A stretch of 64,000 nucleotides of DNA from Spartobacteria bacterium (lineage in GTDB: Bacteria; Verrucomicrobiota; Verrucomicrobiia; Chthoniobacterales; UBA10450), in contig PMTM01000006.1 in assembly GCA_003167365.1 (NCBI GenBank), positions 392,391 through 456,390 on the forward strand. Reading direction: 5' to 3'. A model generated the notes under the pieces. It was not told the origin of the DNA. It did not search any database and saw nothing but the letters and a program-made list of their open reading frames with translations. Positions 19,347-27,002 of the stretch are shown one piece after another; within the stretch, counting starts at the first letter, position 1, and every line of letters begins with the position of its first letter. The translations under genes and the position numbers were made by a program.

Positions 19347-19736
19347 ATGCTCAATTATGTTTGGATCAGTTTGGGAGGGGCGATCGGAACCGCGGCGCGC
19401 TTTTGGCTTTCCGGCGTCGTAGCGCAACGCTACGGCCAAACATTTCCCTACGGCACGCTCGCCGTTAACGTCACCGGCTCACTTATCATTGGGATGTTCG
19501 CCGCGTTGACTGAGCCCGATGGCCGCTGGCTGGTGAGCCCGTCATTTCGCCAATTTTTCATGATCGGGATCTGTGGCGGTTACACCACTTTTTCGTCGTT
19601 CAGTCTGCAAACACTCACGCTCGCGCAGGACGGCGAGTGGTTTCGCGCGGGCGCAAACTCAATTGCTTCGTTTGCCTTGTGTCTTCTCGCGGTGTGGCTC
19701 GGCCACGTTTCCGTCGCGTTGATCAGCAAAGTATAG
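19347..19736 (+). CDS. crcB: Fluoride channel CrcB/Fluc
   Basis: Small dual-topology membrane channel (129 residues) that exports toxic fluoride. Family motifs present: GGAIGTAARFWLSG, GTLAVNVTGSLIIG, and GICGGYTTFSSFSLQT, the last being the Na+ site/pore signature. Four hydrophobic helices. The ATG right after the terminator T-tract is chosen; an in-frame ATG ten codons upstream lies in the hairpin and is unlikely. It is first gene of the riboswitch operon. Confidence 0.96.
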   Translation: MLNYVWISLGGAIGTAARFWLSGVVAQRYGQTFPYGTLAVNVTGSLIIGMFAALTEPDGRWLVSPSFRQFFMIGICGGYTTFSSFSLQTLTLAQDGEWFRAGANSIASFALCLLAVWLGHVSVALISKV

Positions 19737-19744
19737 GAGGAACC

Positions 19745-20098
19745 ATGCAAATCCCGAAAGACGCCATGCTGCTGCGCATCTTCATTGGCGAAAGCGATCG
19801 ATGGAAACACCAGCCGCTTTACGAAGCGATCGTCATGAAAGCGCGCGAACGGCATCTGGCCGGGGCAACCGTTTTGCGCGGACCGATGGGATTCGGCGCA
19901 GCCAGCCGGATTCATACCGCGAAAATTCTGCGGCTCTCGATGGACCTTCCGATGGTGATCGAGATCGTCGACAGCGAAGAAAAGGTGAACGCGTTTCTTC
20001 CCGATCTGGAACAAATGATCGGCGGCGGGCTCGTCACCCTGGAGAAGATCAAAGTCATTCATTACCGGCCCGAGAAGCCGCCAGCGGAGAAAGAGTGA
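19745..20098 (+). CDS. DUF190 (PII/CutA-like) protein
   Basis: Soluble ~117-residue protein of the DUF190 family, ferredoxin-like fold related to PII/CutA. Visible: LLRIFIGESDRW, GATVLRGPMGFG, PMVIEIVDSEEKV and ITLEKIKVIHY-like ending. Members are often next to crcB and are presumed regulatory partners of the channel. A strong AGGAGGAACC site precedes ATG 19745, which settles the start. Its stop overlaps the next gene's ATG (TGATG). Confidence 0.88.
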   Translation: MQIPKDAMLLRIFIGESDRWKHQPLYEAIVMKARERHLAGATVLRGPMGFGAASRIHTAKILRLSMDLPMVIEIVDSEEKVNAFLPDLEQMIGGGLVTLEKIKVIHYRPEKPPAEKE

Positions 20099-21288
20099 TG
20101 TTGCAAAACATCTGGTTTGTCGCGGCGATGTGGATGGGACTGGCGCTCGCGGCGAGTCTCGTTTCGATCTGGACCGGCATCTCCGTCGCGCTGATAGAGA
20201 TTCTGGTCGGCGTGCTTGCCGGAAATTTTCTGCACCTTCAGGCGAGCAACGAATGGATCAACTTTCTCGCCCTGCTCGGCAGCGGCGTGCTCACATTTCT
20301 CGCCGGAGCGGAAATCGATCCGCGCTCGCTGAAGGCAAATCTGCGCGCGAGTGCGCTGATCGGCGTTATCTCATTCGCTGTGCCATTTGCGGTCGTCTGG
20401 TTGTTCGCCCAATTCGTTCTCGGTTGGTCGCTCCATCAGGCACAGATCGCAGGCATCGCGCTTTCCACGACATCGGTGGCGGTGGTTTACGCGGTCATGA
20501 TTGAAGGCGGATTCAGCGACACCGCGATGGGCAAAATGATTCTCGCGGCGTGTTTCATTACCGATTTCGGCACCGTGCTCGCACTCGGCGGATTCTTCGC
20601 GAACTTCAACGTCTGGCTGCTGGTCTTCGTGGTCGTCATGTGCGTCGTGCTCTGGTTCATGCCGGCGTGGACGAAGGGGATCCTCGACCGGTTTGGCACG
20701 ACGCGGGTGAGCGAGCCTGAAGTGAAGTTCATCTTTTTCGTTTTGTTTCTTCTGGGCGGTCTCGCGACCGCTGCGAAGAGCGAAGCGGTCTTGCCGGCCT
20801 ACCTGGTCGGCCTCGTTGTGGCAGGCGTTTTTCTGCGCGATAAGACGCTGGTTCATCGAATGCGCAGCATCGCGTTCGCGATGTTCACGCCGTTCTATTT
20901 CATTAAAGCCGGTCTTTACGTTTCACTGCCGGCGCTCTGGCCGGCCATCACGATTGTCGCCGTTCTCCTTCTGCTGAAGATGCTGACCAAGGTTGTCGGC
21001 GTCTGGCCACTGGCGCGAATGCATTTCATGAACCGACGCGAAGCCGCATACACGACGTTGCTCATGGCCACCGGTCTAACCTTCGGCACGATTTCCGCGC
21101 TCTTCGGATTTCAAAACAAGATCATCGATCAACGGCAGTACACGATCCTGGTGACGGTTGTGATTCTGAGCGCTTTTGTGCCGACACTCTTCGCTCAAAA
21201 ATTTTTCCAGCCAACAAAGGATGCGATGCACGCCTGGGGCCGCCTTTACCGGCGAAGGCTCGGCGTGCAGTCGGTTGAAGACACATGA
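20098..21288 (+). CDS. Cation/proton antiporter, CPA2 (Kef/NapA-like)
   Basis: Membrane antiporter of ~396 residues with about twelve helices. The core contains the unwound-helix and ion-site region TDFGTVLALGGFF and the stretch LSTTSVAVVYAVMIE typical of CPA2. No TrkA-N regulatory domain follows. Its start (ATG 20098, coupled to the DUF190 stop) places it inside the fluoride riboswitch operon, where it may help restore ion or proton balance during fluoride stress; this role is inferred. The gene is followed by a 4-bp overlap with the next ORF. Confidence 0.85.
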   Translation: MLQNIWFVAAMWMGLALAASLVSIWTGISVALIEILVGVLAGNFLHLQASNEWINFLALLGSGVLTFLAGAEIDPRSLKANLRASALIGVISFAVPFAVVWLFAQFVLGWSLHQAQIAGIALSTTSVAVVYAVMIEGGFSDTAMGKMILAACFITDFGTVLALGGFFANFNVWLLVFVVVMCVVLWFMPAWTKGILDRFGTTRVSEPEVKFIFFVLFLLGGLATAAKSEAVLPAYLVGLVVAGVFLRDKTLVHRMRSIAFAMFTPFYFIKAGLYVSLPALWPAITIVAVLLLLKMLTKVVGVWPLARMHFMNRREAAYTTLLMATGLTFGTISALFGFQNKIIDQRQYTILVTVVILSAFVPTLFAQKFFQPTKDAMHAWGRLYRRRLGVQSVEDT

Positions 21289-21749
21289 AAGAATCAATCC
21301 TTCCGCCTGCCGCACTGAGCGAGAACCATCGCCGCAGCATTTCCACGACATTGTACCTTGTGGATAAGGCGCTCTGCGAATGGGAACGCTGGGAGAAAGG
21401 AGATGTGCCGTCCGCTGCGATGTATCAGCAGCAGGACACGCTTTCGCTGGCACAGAAGCGCGAACTGCGTGGCAAGATTGCAGGGGTGCGCCAACTGATT
21501 GTGCGCTTGCGCGACGATCTCCAGCTCAAACCGAGCAGGCCGGCGACTTCGCAATTAATCGTGGGCCAAGCGACGGTGCTTTGGGAAATGCTGGCCGATC
21601 TTGAGAGCCGTTCCTTGCAAGGTTATGGCAACGTTCCCGAAGAACTGGCGCGCTACCTCGATCCGATCGGAAAACAACTTGCCGAAGAGATGAATGAAAT
21701 GTCACAATTGTTTTCACAACCGGTATCGAGCACGATTACGTCACGCTAG
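21285..21749 (+). CDS. Uncharacterised helical protein in the fluoride operon
   Basis: I do not recognise this 154-residue protein. It is soluble, has no signal peptide or membrane helix, and appears almost all alpha-helical, with charged heptad-like stretches (LSLAQKRELRGKIAGVRQLI, LARYLDPIGKQLAEEMNEM). Start ATG 21285 overlaps the antiporter stop by 4 bp (ATGA), so the two are translationally coupled and the protein is very likely co-expressed under fluoride control. A regulatory or scaffold role is a guess. Confidence 0.75.
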   Translation: MKESILPPAALSENHRRSISTTLYLVDKALCEWERWEKGDVPSAAMYQQQDTLSLAQKRELRGKIAGVRQLIVRLRDDLQLKPSRPATSQLIVGQATVLWEMLADLESRSLQGYGNVPEELARYLDPIGKQLAEEMNEMSQLFSQPVSSTITSR

Positions 21750-21772
21750 CGCCCTAGTCCGCATTAAATGTC

Positions 21773-22969
21773 GTGAAAGAGGTTAACCGAAAACCACTTT
21801 CTCTCAGCGCGACTGCTTTCCGGTTCGTTCTCGTTCTCGGCATCGGGAACTTCTTCGCGGATATGACGTATGAAGGCGCGCGCAGCGTCACCGGCCCTTT
21901 CCTCGGAACGCTCGGCGCCAGCGCGGCCGTTATCGGATTCACCGCCGGGCTTGGAGAACTGATCGGCTACGCGCTGCGTTCGATTACAGGAATCGTTGCT
22001 GACAAGACGGGGAAGTATTGGATCGTCACCATCGTCGGTTACATCATCAACATGCTGGCGGTGCCGGCGCTCGCGCTCGCCGGGAACTGGCCGCTCGCCG
22101 CGGGACTCGTCGTGGCGGAACGAACCGGGCGCGCGATCAGAAAACCGGCCACGGAAGCGATGCTTTCCTTTGCTGGGAAACAGATCGGGCGCGGCTGGGT
22201 CTTCGGTTTGAACGAAGCGCTCGATCAAGCTGGCGCAACGATTGGACCTCTCGTGATTTCTCTGACGTTGTTCCGGCACGGAAGCTATCAGAACGGCTTC
22301 GCGCTCCTTCTCATTCCGGCGGTGTTAACGATCGCGATTCTTTTCGCCGCCCGCTATTTCTTTCCCAATCCGCATCACCTGGAAGCAAGTCCTGAGATTC
22401 AAACCACGGGATTACCGAGGCCGTACTGGCTCTACATGATTGCGGCCGCATGTTTCGCCGCCGGATTCGCAGACTTTGCCCTGATCGCTTATCACTTTCA
22501 AAAAACCGCTTCAGTCGCGGCGAATCTAATCCCCATCTATTACGCGGTAGCGATGGCCATGGGCGCAATCGGTGCGTTGATTCTCGGAAAACTTTTCGAT
22601 GCGGTCGGACTTCCGGTACTTCTCGCGGGGTTCTTTTTGTCTTCAATTTCGGCGCCGCTTCTCTTTTTTGGAAACAACTGGATTGCGTTAATCGGCATGA
22701 TCCTTTGGGGAATCGGCATGGGCGCTCAGGGATCACTGCTTAACGCGATTCTCTCAGATCTAATCCCGGCAAACAAACGAGGCACGGCATTCGGTCTCTT
22801 CGACGCCGGCTTTGGCATCGCTTGGTTCGCGGGCAGTTGGCTCATGGGCATTCTCTACGGCAAATCAATCGCCGCGGTCGTCATATTTTCCGTCGCGTTG
22901 CAGCTCATTTCCTTGCCGATCTTTCTCCTCGTGAAAAAGAATCGCGGAGTATCTTCGGCTTCTTCGTAG
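21773..22969 (+). CDS. Major facilitator superfamily transporter
   Basis: 398 residues, twelve predicted helices. MFS features: DKTGKYWIVTIVGY (motif A-like loop 2-3), NEALDQAGATIGPLV after helix 4-5, and LIPANKRGTAFGLFDAGFGIAWF in the second half. The substrate is unknown. It starts with a GTG 23 bp after the 154-residue gene on the same strand, so it may be the last member of the fluoride operon, though an independent promoter is possible. Confidence 0.82.
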   Translation: MKEVNRKPLSLSATAFRFVLVLGIGNFFADMTYEGARSVTGPFLGTLGASAAVIGFTAGLGELIGYALRSITGIVADKTGKYWIVTIVGYIINMLAVPALALAGNWPLAAGLVVAERTGRAIRKPATEAMLSFAGKQIGRGWVFGLNEALDQAGATIGPLVISLTLFRHGSYQNGFALLLIPAVLTIAILFAARYFFPNPHHLEASPEIQTTGLPRPYWLYMIAAACFAAGFADFALIAYHFQKTASVAANLIPIYYAVAMAMGAIGALILGKLFDAVGLPVLLAGFFLSSISAPLLFFGNNWIALIGMILWGIGMGAQGSLLNAILSDLIPANKRGTAFGLFDAGFGIAWFAGSWLMGILYGKSIAAVVIFSVALQLISLPIFLLVKKNRGVSSASS

Positions 22970-23044
22970 CTCAATCGCATTCGCTGCGATTTGGAATGCC
23001 AAAGATAATGTGAATCCAGTGAAGTTATCGAACGTTCGGTGGCG

Positions 23045-23641
23045 TTACTGATCATTTAATCCCTTTCCATTGAGAATTTGCTGCATGCATTTTTCAACCC
23101 TTGACTCCCGAGTTTTGGATTGTTTGGCTGCAGAAAAATAGAGGATGTATCCTCTTTGCCGTCCCGGCGTCAGCGCAACAAAAGCCTTTTTGAAGGCGAG
23201 GTCTTCATCGAATCGATTTTGTAGTTCTTCAGGAATTTTGAATTCTGAAGTCTTTTTGTAATTCACTTTCAAACCGGCTTTCTCCGCGGCAATGGCTTCG
23301 CGAACATAAGCCTTCAAAACCGGCGCCATCGCAGCTATTTGTCGAACATTGGTGAACCGAATTTGGCGCGCAGCCTGCACATTCTCGGTTTGTTGGATGA
23401 GAATTCCTTTGGCGTCCTTTAGCAGAGCGCCTTTGCAAAACAAAAGCGCACAGAATTCTTTAAATCCTTGGATGATAACGATGTTACTTTTCTGAAACGT
23501 GTAACAAGGTTTACCCCACTTCAATTCTTCGGTCAGCCCACAGCCAAGAAGGATCATTCTCAATTTCTCCATTTCTTCCTGCCACTTTTTGGCTTTTCTT
23601 AAATATCCATCAACTGCGATGACTCGGTGGGGCACGCTCAT
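23045..23641 (-). CDS. YdeI/OmdA-like DUF1801 family protein
   Basis: 198 residues, cytoplasmic. N-terminal DUF1801-like part (ELKWGKPCYTFQKSNIVIIQGFKEFCALLFCKGALLKD pattern, described here by position ~38-75) and C-terminal OmdA-type tail FKKAFVALTPGRQRGYILYFSAAKQSKTRESRVEKC. The biochemical role is unknown. Its ATG overlaps the stop of the VOC gene (ATGA). This pair is the leftmost part of the cassette-like block. Confidence 0.82.
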   Translation of the reverse strand: MSVPHRVIAVDGYLRKAKKWQEEMEKLRMILLGCGLTEELKWGKPCYTFQKSNIVIIQGFKEFCALLFCKGALLKDAKGILIQQTENVQAARQIRFTNVRQIAAMAPVLKAYVREAIAAEKAGLKVNYKKTSEFKIPEELQNRFDEDLAFKKAFVALTPGRQRGYILYFSAAKQSKTRESRVEKCMQQILNGKGLNDQ

Positions 23642-24024
23642 AGGTCTAACGCACTAATCGTGACGTAGTATCCGTCCGGATCCCGGAGCGAGAATTCCTC
23701 TGTTAGAGTATTCGGGTTCGCGTGCGGCTCCTCTTCGAGCGGGGCGACGAGCGCGCGTGCCCTTTTCAGCGACGCATCGAAATCGTCGACGCGGAAGAAC
23801 AAGAGGAGTCCGTTGCCAGGTGTCGCATTGTCCCTGCTCATCAACGTCGGATGCTCGTGCGCGCCCCACTGGTGGAGGCAGAGCAGGACAGTTCCATCCG
23901 AATCGAGGATCTGACCAAAGTAGGAATGGCCCGGTCGTGTCTCGGGCTGGCCGAAGAGTGACTGGTACCATTTGAAGCTACTCGGCACATCGCTTACGCC
24001 GATGACCGTCCAGATGCGTTTCAT
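23638..24024 (-). CDS. VOC (glyoxalase/bleomycin resistance) superfamily protein
   Basis: 128 residues, a single VOC module pair (betaalphabetabetabeta repeated). Features: IGVSDVPSSFKWYQSLFGQPE, VLLCLHQWGAHEHPTL, LLLFFRVDDFDASLKRARAL, and FSLRDPDGYYVTISAL, the usual ends of the two modules. Metal-binding residues His/Glu cannot be fixed with certainty. Function could be antibiotic sequestration or an unknown metal-dependent reaction. It has typical cassette-gene size and lies between the YdeI-like gene and the first attC-like site. Confidence 0.85.
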   Translation of the reverse strand: MKRIWTVIGVSDVPSSFKWYQSLFGQPETRPGHSYFGQILDSDGTVLLCLHQWGAHEHPTLMSRDNATPGNGLLLFFRVDDFDASLKRARALVAPLEEEPHANPNTLTEEFSLRDPDGYYVTISALDL

Positions 24025-24040
24025 GACATTTCTCCCGTCG

Positions 24041-24117
24041 GTCTAACAAAGATTATGCCGCATTTCGCGGCCTAATTCCTTCAACCTTTCCATCTTCGCT
24101 GCATCGCGTGGTTAGGC
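24041..24117 (-). repeat. attC-like site 1
   Basis: Reads GTCTAAC ... GTTAGGC on the plus strand; on the minus strand GCCTAAC starts 17 bp after the DUF3303 stop codon. Inside is a perfect small hairpin GCCGC-atttc-GCGGC and the paired arms GATTATGC and GCATCGC, offset by one base as in true attC sites. Confidence 0.72.
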
Positions 24118-24134
24118 CACGCCATCTCACAACA

Positions 24135-24449
24135 TCATTGGGCTTTGAGCTCATCGCGAAATGCAATCGCTTCCTGTTCCACGCGGACCGCGTCCATGAC
24201 GGGAACCACGGGGCGAGCCTCGAACACAAACGCAGGCAACATCGAGCAGAACTTGTGCACCGCCAACGGATCGTCGCAATCCAACATCATATACCCGCCC
24301 CAGTCACCCACCCGGATCACGAACAACTCGATCTTGAAATTGGCGGGCGCCTTCCATTGCGTAAAAACCTCCAGAATACGCTTCTGGGCATTCTCGTATT
24401 CGATGGGTGAACCTTGCGGACGTTCGGACCAGGTGAGCATGTATTTCAT
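24135..24449 (-). CDS. DUF3303 small protein
   Basis: 104 residues, starting MKYMLTWSERPQGSP and containing ILEVFTQWKAPANFKI and GGYMMLDCDDPLAVHKF, the pattern of DUF3303, a dimeric alpha/beta-barrel-like fold of unknown role. Cassette gene: the stop codon is followed by attC-like site 1, and attC-like site 2 lies upstream. Confidence 0.8.
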   Translation of the reverse strand: MKYMLTWSERPQGSPIEYENAQKRILEVFTQWKAPANFKIELFVIRVGDWGGYMMLDCDDPLAVHKFCSMLPAFVFEARPVVPVMDAVRVEQEAIAFRDELKAQ

Positions 24450-24501
24450 AGGTATTTTATATGGTTGGTTTGATGTGAACCGAAATGCAGTTGTTCCAGT
24501 G

Positions 24502-24622
24502 GCCTAACGCGGATTATGCCGCATTTCGCGGCCTGATTCTATTATGATCCGCTGACTACGCGTTTCATGATTCTTAATTTATCCTTCAGCCTTTTCATCG
24601 TTGCTGCATCGCTTGGTTAGGC
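24502..24622 (-). repeat. attC-like site 2
   Basis: Ends GCCTAAC (24502-24508) and GTTAGGC (24616-24622), 121 bp. On the minus strand the GCCTAAC supplies the TAA stop of the GNAT gene. It contains the same GCCGC-atttc-GCGGC hairpin as site 1, and a right half (TTAATTTATCCTTCAGCC) shared with site 4. Confidence 0.75.
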
Positions 24623-25048
24623 CGTGTCGACGTTGATCGAAAAGTAATGCGCTTCCATCGACATGCCCTTGCGCAGATAAAAACGGTGAGCATCCGTCCG
24701 ACGGACATTGGACACCAGACGCACTTGCCGGCAGCGATGTTGGGCGGCCAGGCTGATCAGCCAATCGAACAACGCGCCGCCGTAGCCTTTGGAACGGTCG
24801 GAAGCTTTCGAGACCAAGTCTTCGATTTCAAGATACTTTCCGCCCGCCAACCACTCCGAAATTCTGTAACCGGCCACCGCCCTGATTTCCGCGCCTTCGC
24901 TTAGATAGGCAAGTCCGAGGCCGGTTGTCTTGCCGAGACGACGAACCAACGGCACAAAGCTATCTTGCGATAGATGTGACCTTAGTTCTGACATGATTGG
25001 ATAACACGCGGCAATTTCCTCGTCCGTTTCTGCAATGCACACTTTCAT
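24617..25048 (-). CDS. GNAT-family N-acetyltransferase
   Basis: About 143 residues from the Met of MKVCIAETDEEIAACYPIM. The acetyl-CoA signature region reads KASDRSKGYGGALFDWLI (R/QxxGxG/A), preceded by LEIEDLVSKA. Substrate unknown. The stop codon TAA (24617-24619) lies within the GCCTAAC end of attC-like site 2, as is common for cassette genes. Confidence 0.87.
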   Translation of the reverse strand: MKVCIAETDEEIAACYPIMSELRSHLSQDSFVPLVRRLGKTTGLGLAYLSEGAEIRAVAGYRISEWLAGGKYLEIEDLVSKASDRSKGYGGALFDWLISLAAQHRCRQVRLVSNVRRTDAHRFYLRKGMSMEAHYFSINVDTA

Positions 25049-25071
25049 GGAGGATAGATTTATCGTTGCAG

Positions 25072-25157
25072 GCCTAACGAAAATTATACCGCATTTCGCG
25101 GGCTGATTCCTTCGGCCTTTTTCTCTCAACACTCAACTATCAACATTCTTAGAACGC
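25072..25157 (-). repeat. attC-like site 3 (one arm degraded)
   Basis: Left arm GCCTAACGAAAATTATACCG with the inner ACCGC-atttc-GCGGG hairpin is intact. The right arm should be GTTAGGC but reads CTTAGAACGCC next to the RibD-like stop codon. Probably a decayed site that no longer recombines. Confidence 0.6.
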
Positions 25158-25160
25158 CGC

Positions 25161-25724
25161 CTATCGCACCTCGTAACGAAGCCCCACCGTACCGCTTTTG
25201 TAGGCTTTGACCTCCGCCAGATGCAGGGCGATGTCTCGGTCGAGCTTGTCGAAGAAGGGGATCCCATCACCAATCAAGATCGGTAGGATCGAATAACGGA
25301 CTTCGTCGGCTAGCCCGAGACGAAGGCATTCCCCGGAGACTACACCGCCTCCCACAAACCAGATGCTACGGAACGTCGGCCGCAGGCGCCCATTCACGAG
25401 CTGCGCGAGATCGCCGGAGTAGAACTCGACGGTATCCCGGGTCCGCGGCAGCTCGCGACGAGTGAGGACGAAGGTGGGTTTGTCGCCGTACGACCACCCC
25501 AACCCTTTGGCCTCAAAACTCAACGCGGTCTCATATGTTCGCGATCCCATGACGTAACAGTCGATCGTCTTGAGGAACGCCTCGACGAATTCGGGGTCCA
25601 TCGTGTCCCCGCCTGCGAATTCGTCGGACGTCTCCATCCAGTCGACGCTCCCGTCCTTTCGAGCGATGAATCCGTCGAGGCTCGCCGCCATGTGGATCGT
25701 TACCTGAGAATCAGTGTTTGTCAT
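25161..25724 (-). CDS. RibD C-terminal-like dihydrofolate reductase family protein
   Basis: 187 residues, NADPH-dependent reductase fold (RibD_C, YwjB/YyaP type). Features: VTIHMAASLDGFIARKDGSVDW, YVMGSRTYETALSF, PTFVLTRRELP, RSIWFVGGGVVSGECLRLGLADEVR, then the final LHLAEVKAYKSGTVGLRYEVR. Family members reduce uracil/pteridine-like substrates or act as unknown-function reductases; trimethoprim resistance cannot be assumed. Cassette gene flanked by two partly decayed attC-like sites. Confidence 0.88.
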   Translation of the reverse strand: MTNTDSQVTIHMAASLDGFIARKDGSVDWMETSDEFAGGDTMDPEFVEAFLKTIDCYVMGSRTYETALSFEAKGLGWSYGDKPTFVLTRRELPRTRDTVEFYSGDLAQLVNGRLRPTFRSIWFVGGGVVSGECLRLGLADEVRYSILPILIGDGIPFFDKLDRDIALHLAEVKAYKSGTVGLRYEVR

Positions 25725-25741
25725 CGTTTCGCCCTGCCGCC

Positions 25742-25816
25742 CGTTTCATAATTCCTAATTCATCCTTCAGCTTTTCCGCAGAGCGGCCAGCGGTTGGCTC
25801 CAGCAATTAGTTAGGC
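25742..25816 (-). repeat. attC-like site 4 (one arm degraded)
   Basis: Right end GTTAGGC at 25810-25816, 4 bp beyond the zinc-ribbon gene's stop codon. The inner part CGTTTCATAATTCCTAATTC and ATCCTTCAGC is closely related to site 2. The opposite end near 25742 lacks a clear GCCTAAC. Confidence 0.6.
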
Positions 25817-25820
25817 GCCA

Positions 25821-26234
25821 TTAGTAGTAGCAACGATAAAGGTGAAAAACAAAAAACGCGGTAATCGGAACGAGAATACATAACATGCAACCTTGGCTGC
25901 TAGGCGGGGTTGATAACTCGCTGTCGTCTTCCGTGTAGAAGGTAACGATGCTCTTTGCGTAAGAGTTACTGCATTCGCACTTCGGACACGTCCATCGCGA
26001 AATTCCTAGGTCACACCGTGTACAATAAATACCGTCGCCGCGTCCGCTGATCTTGCAAAATCCAAATTCGATTCCTCCACAATTTGTGCAGGCTTCCAGA
26101 GGAAAAGTTGCTTCGCATTTTACGCAATTGCGCACATGATTGAACAACGATCCCGCAGGCGAAGTAGAATAAACGGTTATTGTTGATATGTTTCCTTCGT
26201 TGTCTCTTGCGTGATCTTTGTAAGAGCGTTTCAT
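25821..26234 (-). CDS. Zinc-ribbon protein with C-terminal membrane helix
   Basis: 137 residues, not recognised as a named family. Four CxxC knuckles suggest two zinc ribbons: CVKCEATF, CTNCGG, CTRCDLG and CPKCECS. A C-terminal hydrophobic helix (CMLCILVPITAFFVFHLY) would anchor it in the membrane with the ribbons in the cytoplasm. The DNA is clearly more AT-rich than flanking core genes, which suits a foreign cassette. Confidence 0.7.
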   Translation of the reverse strand: MKRSYKDHARDNEGNISTITVYSTSPAGSLFNHVRNCVKCEATFPLEACTNCGGIEFGFCKISGRGDGIYCTRCDLGISRWTCPKCECSNSYAKSIVTFYTEDDSELSTPPSSQGCMLCILVPITAFFVFHLYRCYY

Positions 26235-26295
26235 ATGTAGTCTGACGATACCAAGAGATCAGCGACTACAGCAGCGAGAAATGACGTTCGCATGC

Positions 26296-26349
26296 TCTTA
26301 ACACTAGGCATAAGGACAGTCCGCGGTTCGCTGCATCACATGGTTAGGC
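26296..26349 (-). repeat. attC-like site 5
   Basis: 54 bp, ends TCTTAAC and GTTAGGC. On the minus strand it reads GCCTAACCATGTGATGCAGC, then a GGAC-t-GTCC mini-hairpin, then TTATGCC and GTTAAGA: arms pair as an imperfect attC fold. Translating this site gives the peptide NHVMQRTADC, which explains that ending of a spurious minus-strand reading frame. Confidence 0.68.
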
Positions 26350-26424
26350 CTTTTGGGCGACTCTGAAAGCAATCGCTCAGACATTCGGGTTGCGTACGCG
26401 CTACGAAAGTCTACGATAACTTTT

Positions 26425-26550
26425 ATGAGCAGAAAATCTAAATCAGCCGACAAGTCGCGCCGGCAAACGACGAGATCTGCAGACAAATCGCGAAGACAAA
26501 CAACGCGATCCGCAGACAAGTCGAGGCGGGCGTGGGCGAGCGGCAGATAA
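26425..26550 (+). CDS. Basic repeat peptide (SADKSRRQTTR repeats)
   Basis: 41-residue Lys/Arg/Ser-rich peptide on the plus strand, opposite to the cassette genes. After MSRKSK come two complete and one partial copy of SADKSRRQTTR. The DNA copies differ at many third positions, yet nearly all changes are synonymous in this frame (Ser TCA/TCT/TCC, Arg CGC/CGA/AGG), which argues for selection on the peptide. The stop TAA falls in the arm of the next degenerate attC-like site. A TTG start at 26353 would add 24 residues. Function unknown; nucleic-acid binding would suit the charge. Confidence 0.5.
   Translation: MSRKSKSADKSRRQTTRSADKSRRQTTRSADKSRRAWASGR
26443..26529 (+). repeat. 33-bp tandem repeat, 2.6 copies
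   Basis: Units at 26443-26475, 26476-26508 and 26509-26529 (partial). Each encodes SADKSRRQTTR (last unit SADKSRR). Units diverge almost only at synonymous positions. Confidence 0.85.
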
Positions 26551-26652
26551 CGAGGAACCACTAATTCGAGCCGCGCAGTGCGCGTGCAACCGACTCGGTG
26601 CTTTGCGAAACGAAGCATCCCGCATCCGTTGCGTCCAAAGTATTTCTTAGGC
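26545..26652 (-). repeat. Degenerate attC-like site
   Basis: Left end AGATAACGAGGA resembles the GCCTAACGAGGA start of other sites; right end is CTTAGGC, which contains the TAA stop of the 67-residue gene on the minus strand. Length 108 bp. Arms are too diverged to be sure of folding. Confidence 0.4.
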
Positions 26653-26850
26653 AGCGCCGCCATCCCCTTCGTTCGCGTCACTAACCTGATAGACGCCCTT
26701 CACCAACTCTCGGCTAAATTCTGCGACTGGAACTGCGTCGACAAAGAATCTGACGTTCCACAACGCCCCGCGTATCTCCACATAGCGAAAGGATTCCGCC
26801 TCGACACTAGCGGAGCTACCGTCCAGGAATTCGACGCGGTAAGTATTCAT
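26647..26850 (-). CDS. Small hypothetical protein (67 residues)
   Basis: Reads MNTYRVEFLDGSSASVEAES ... ALWNVRFFVDAVPVAEFSRE, a regular alternating beta pattern that looks like a small folded domain rather than noise. No family recognised. Stop codon lies in an attC-like end and a GCCTAAC element lies 31 bp upstream of the start, so it fits one cassette. Confidence 0.6.
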   Translation of the reverse strand: MNTYRVEFLDGSSASVEAESFRYVEIRGALWNVRFFVDAVPVAEFSRELVKGVYQVSDANEGDGGAA

Positions 26851-26881
26851 GTGGTGCTATCGCAGTAGGCGATTGCTGAGA

Positions 26882-26940
26882 GCCTAACGAGGATTATGCC
26901 GCATTTTGCGGTCTAATTCTATTATAGATAGATGACTAAA
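26882..26940 (-). repeat. attC-like half site 6
   Basis: GCCTAACGAGGATTATGCCG with the GCCGC-attttGCGGt hairpin is nearly the same as the left arms of sites 1-3. The matching GTTAGGC arm is missing: the sequence runs instead into the terminator and methyltransferase remnant. Marks the break point where foreign DNA entered the array. Confidence 0.6.
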
Positions 26941-26952
26941 GCTCAACGAAAC

Positions 26953-26976
26953 GGGCGAGGTGCTTCCACCTCGCCC
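26953..26976 (-). terminator. Strong hairpin, probable terminator of the 43-residue gene
   Basis: Perfect 9-bp stem GGGCGAGGT/ACCTCGCCC with a 6-base loop. On the minus strand it is followed by GTTTCGTTGAGCTTT, a weak T-rich tail, and lies 26 bp after the stop of the small minus-strand gene at 27003. Confidence 0.6.
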
Positions 26977-27002
26977 GCTCGGCTTTCTCTTCCTCGAATT
27001 GT

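Noticed and set aside
23640-23650. GTCTAAC at the VOC/YdeI overlap as another attC end
   Set aside because: It falls inside the coupled gene overlap, with no partner arm within 150 bp; treated as chance.
26304-26681. 125-residue minus-strand frame with LSADRVVCLRDLSADL repeats and a VMQRTADCPYA end
   Set aside because: It is antisense to the SADKSRRQTTR peptide, and its end is a translation of an attC-like site; synonymous pattern supports the plus strand.
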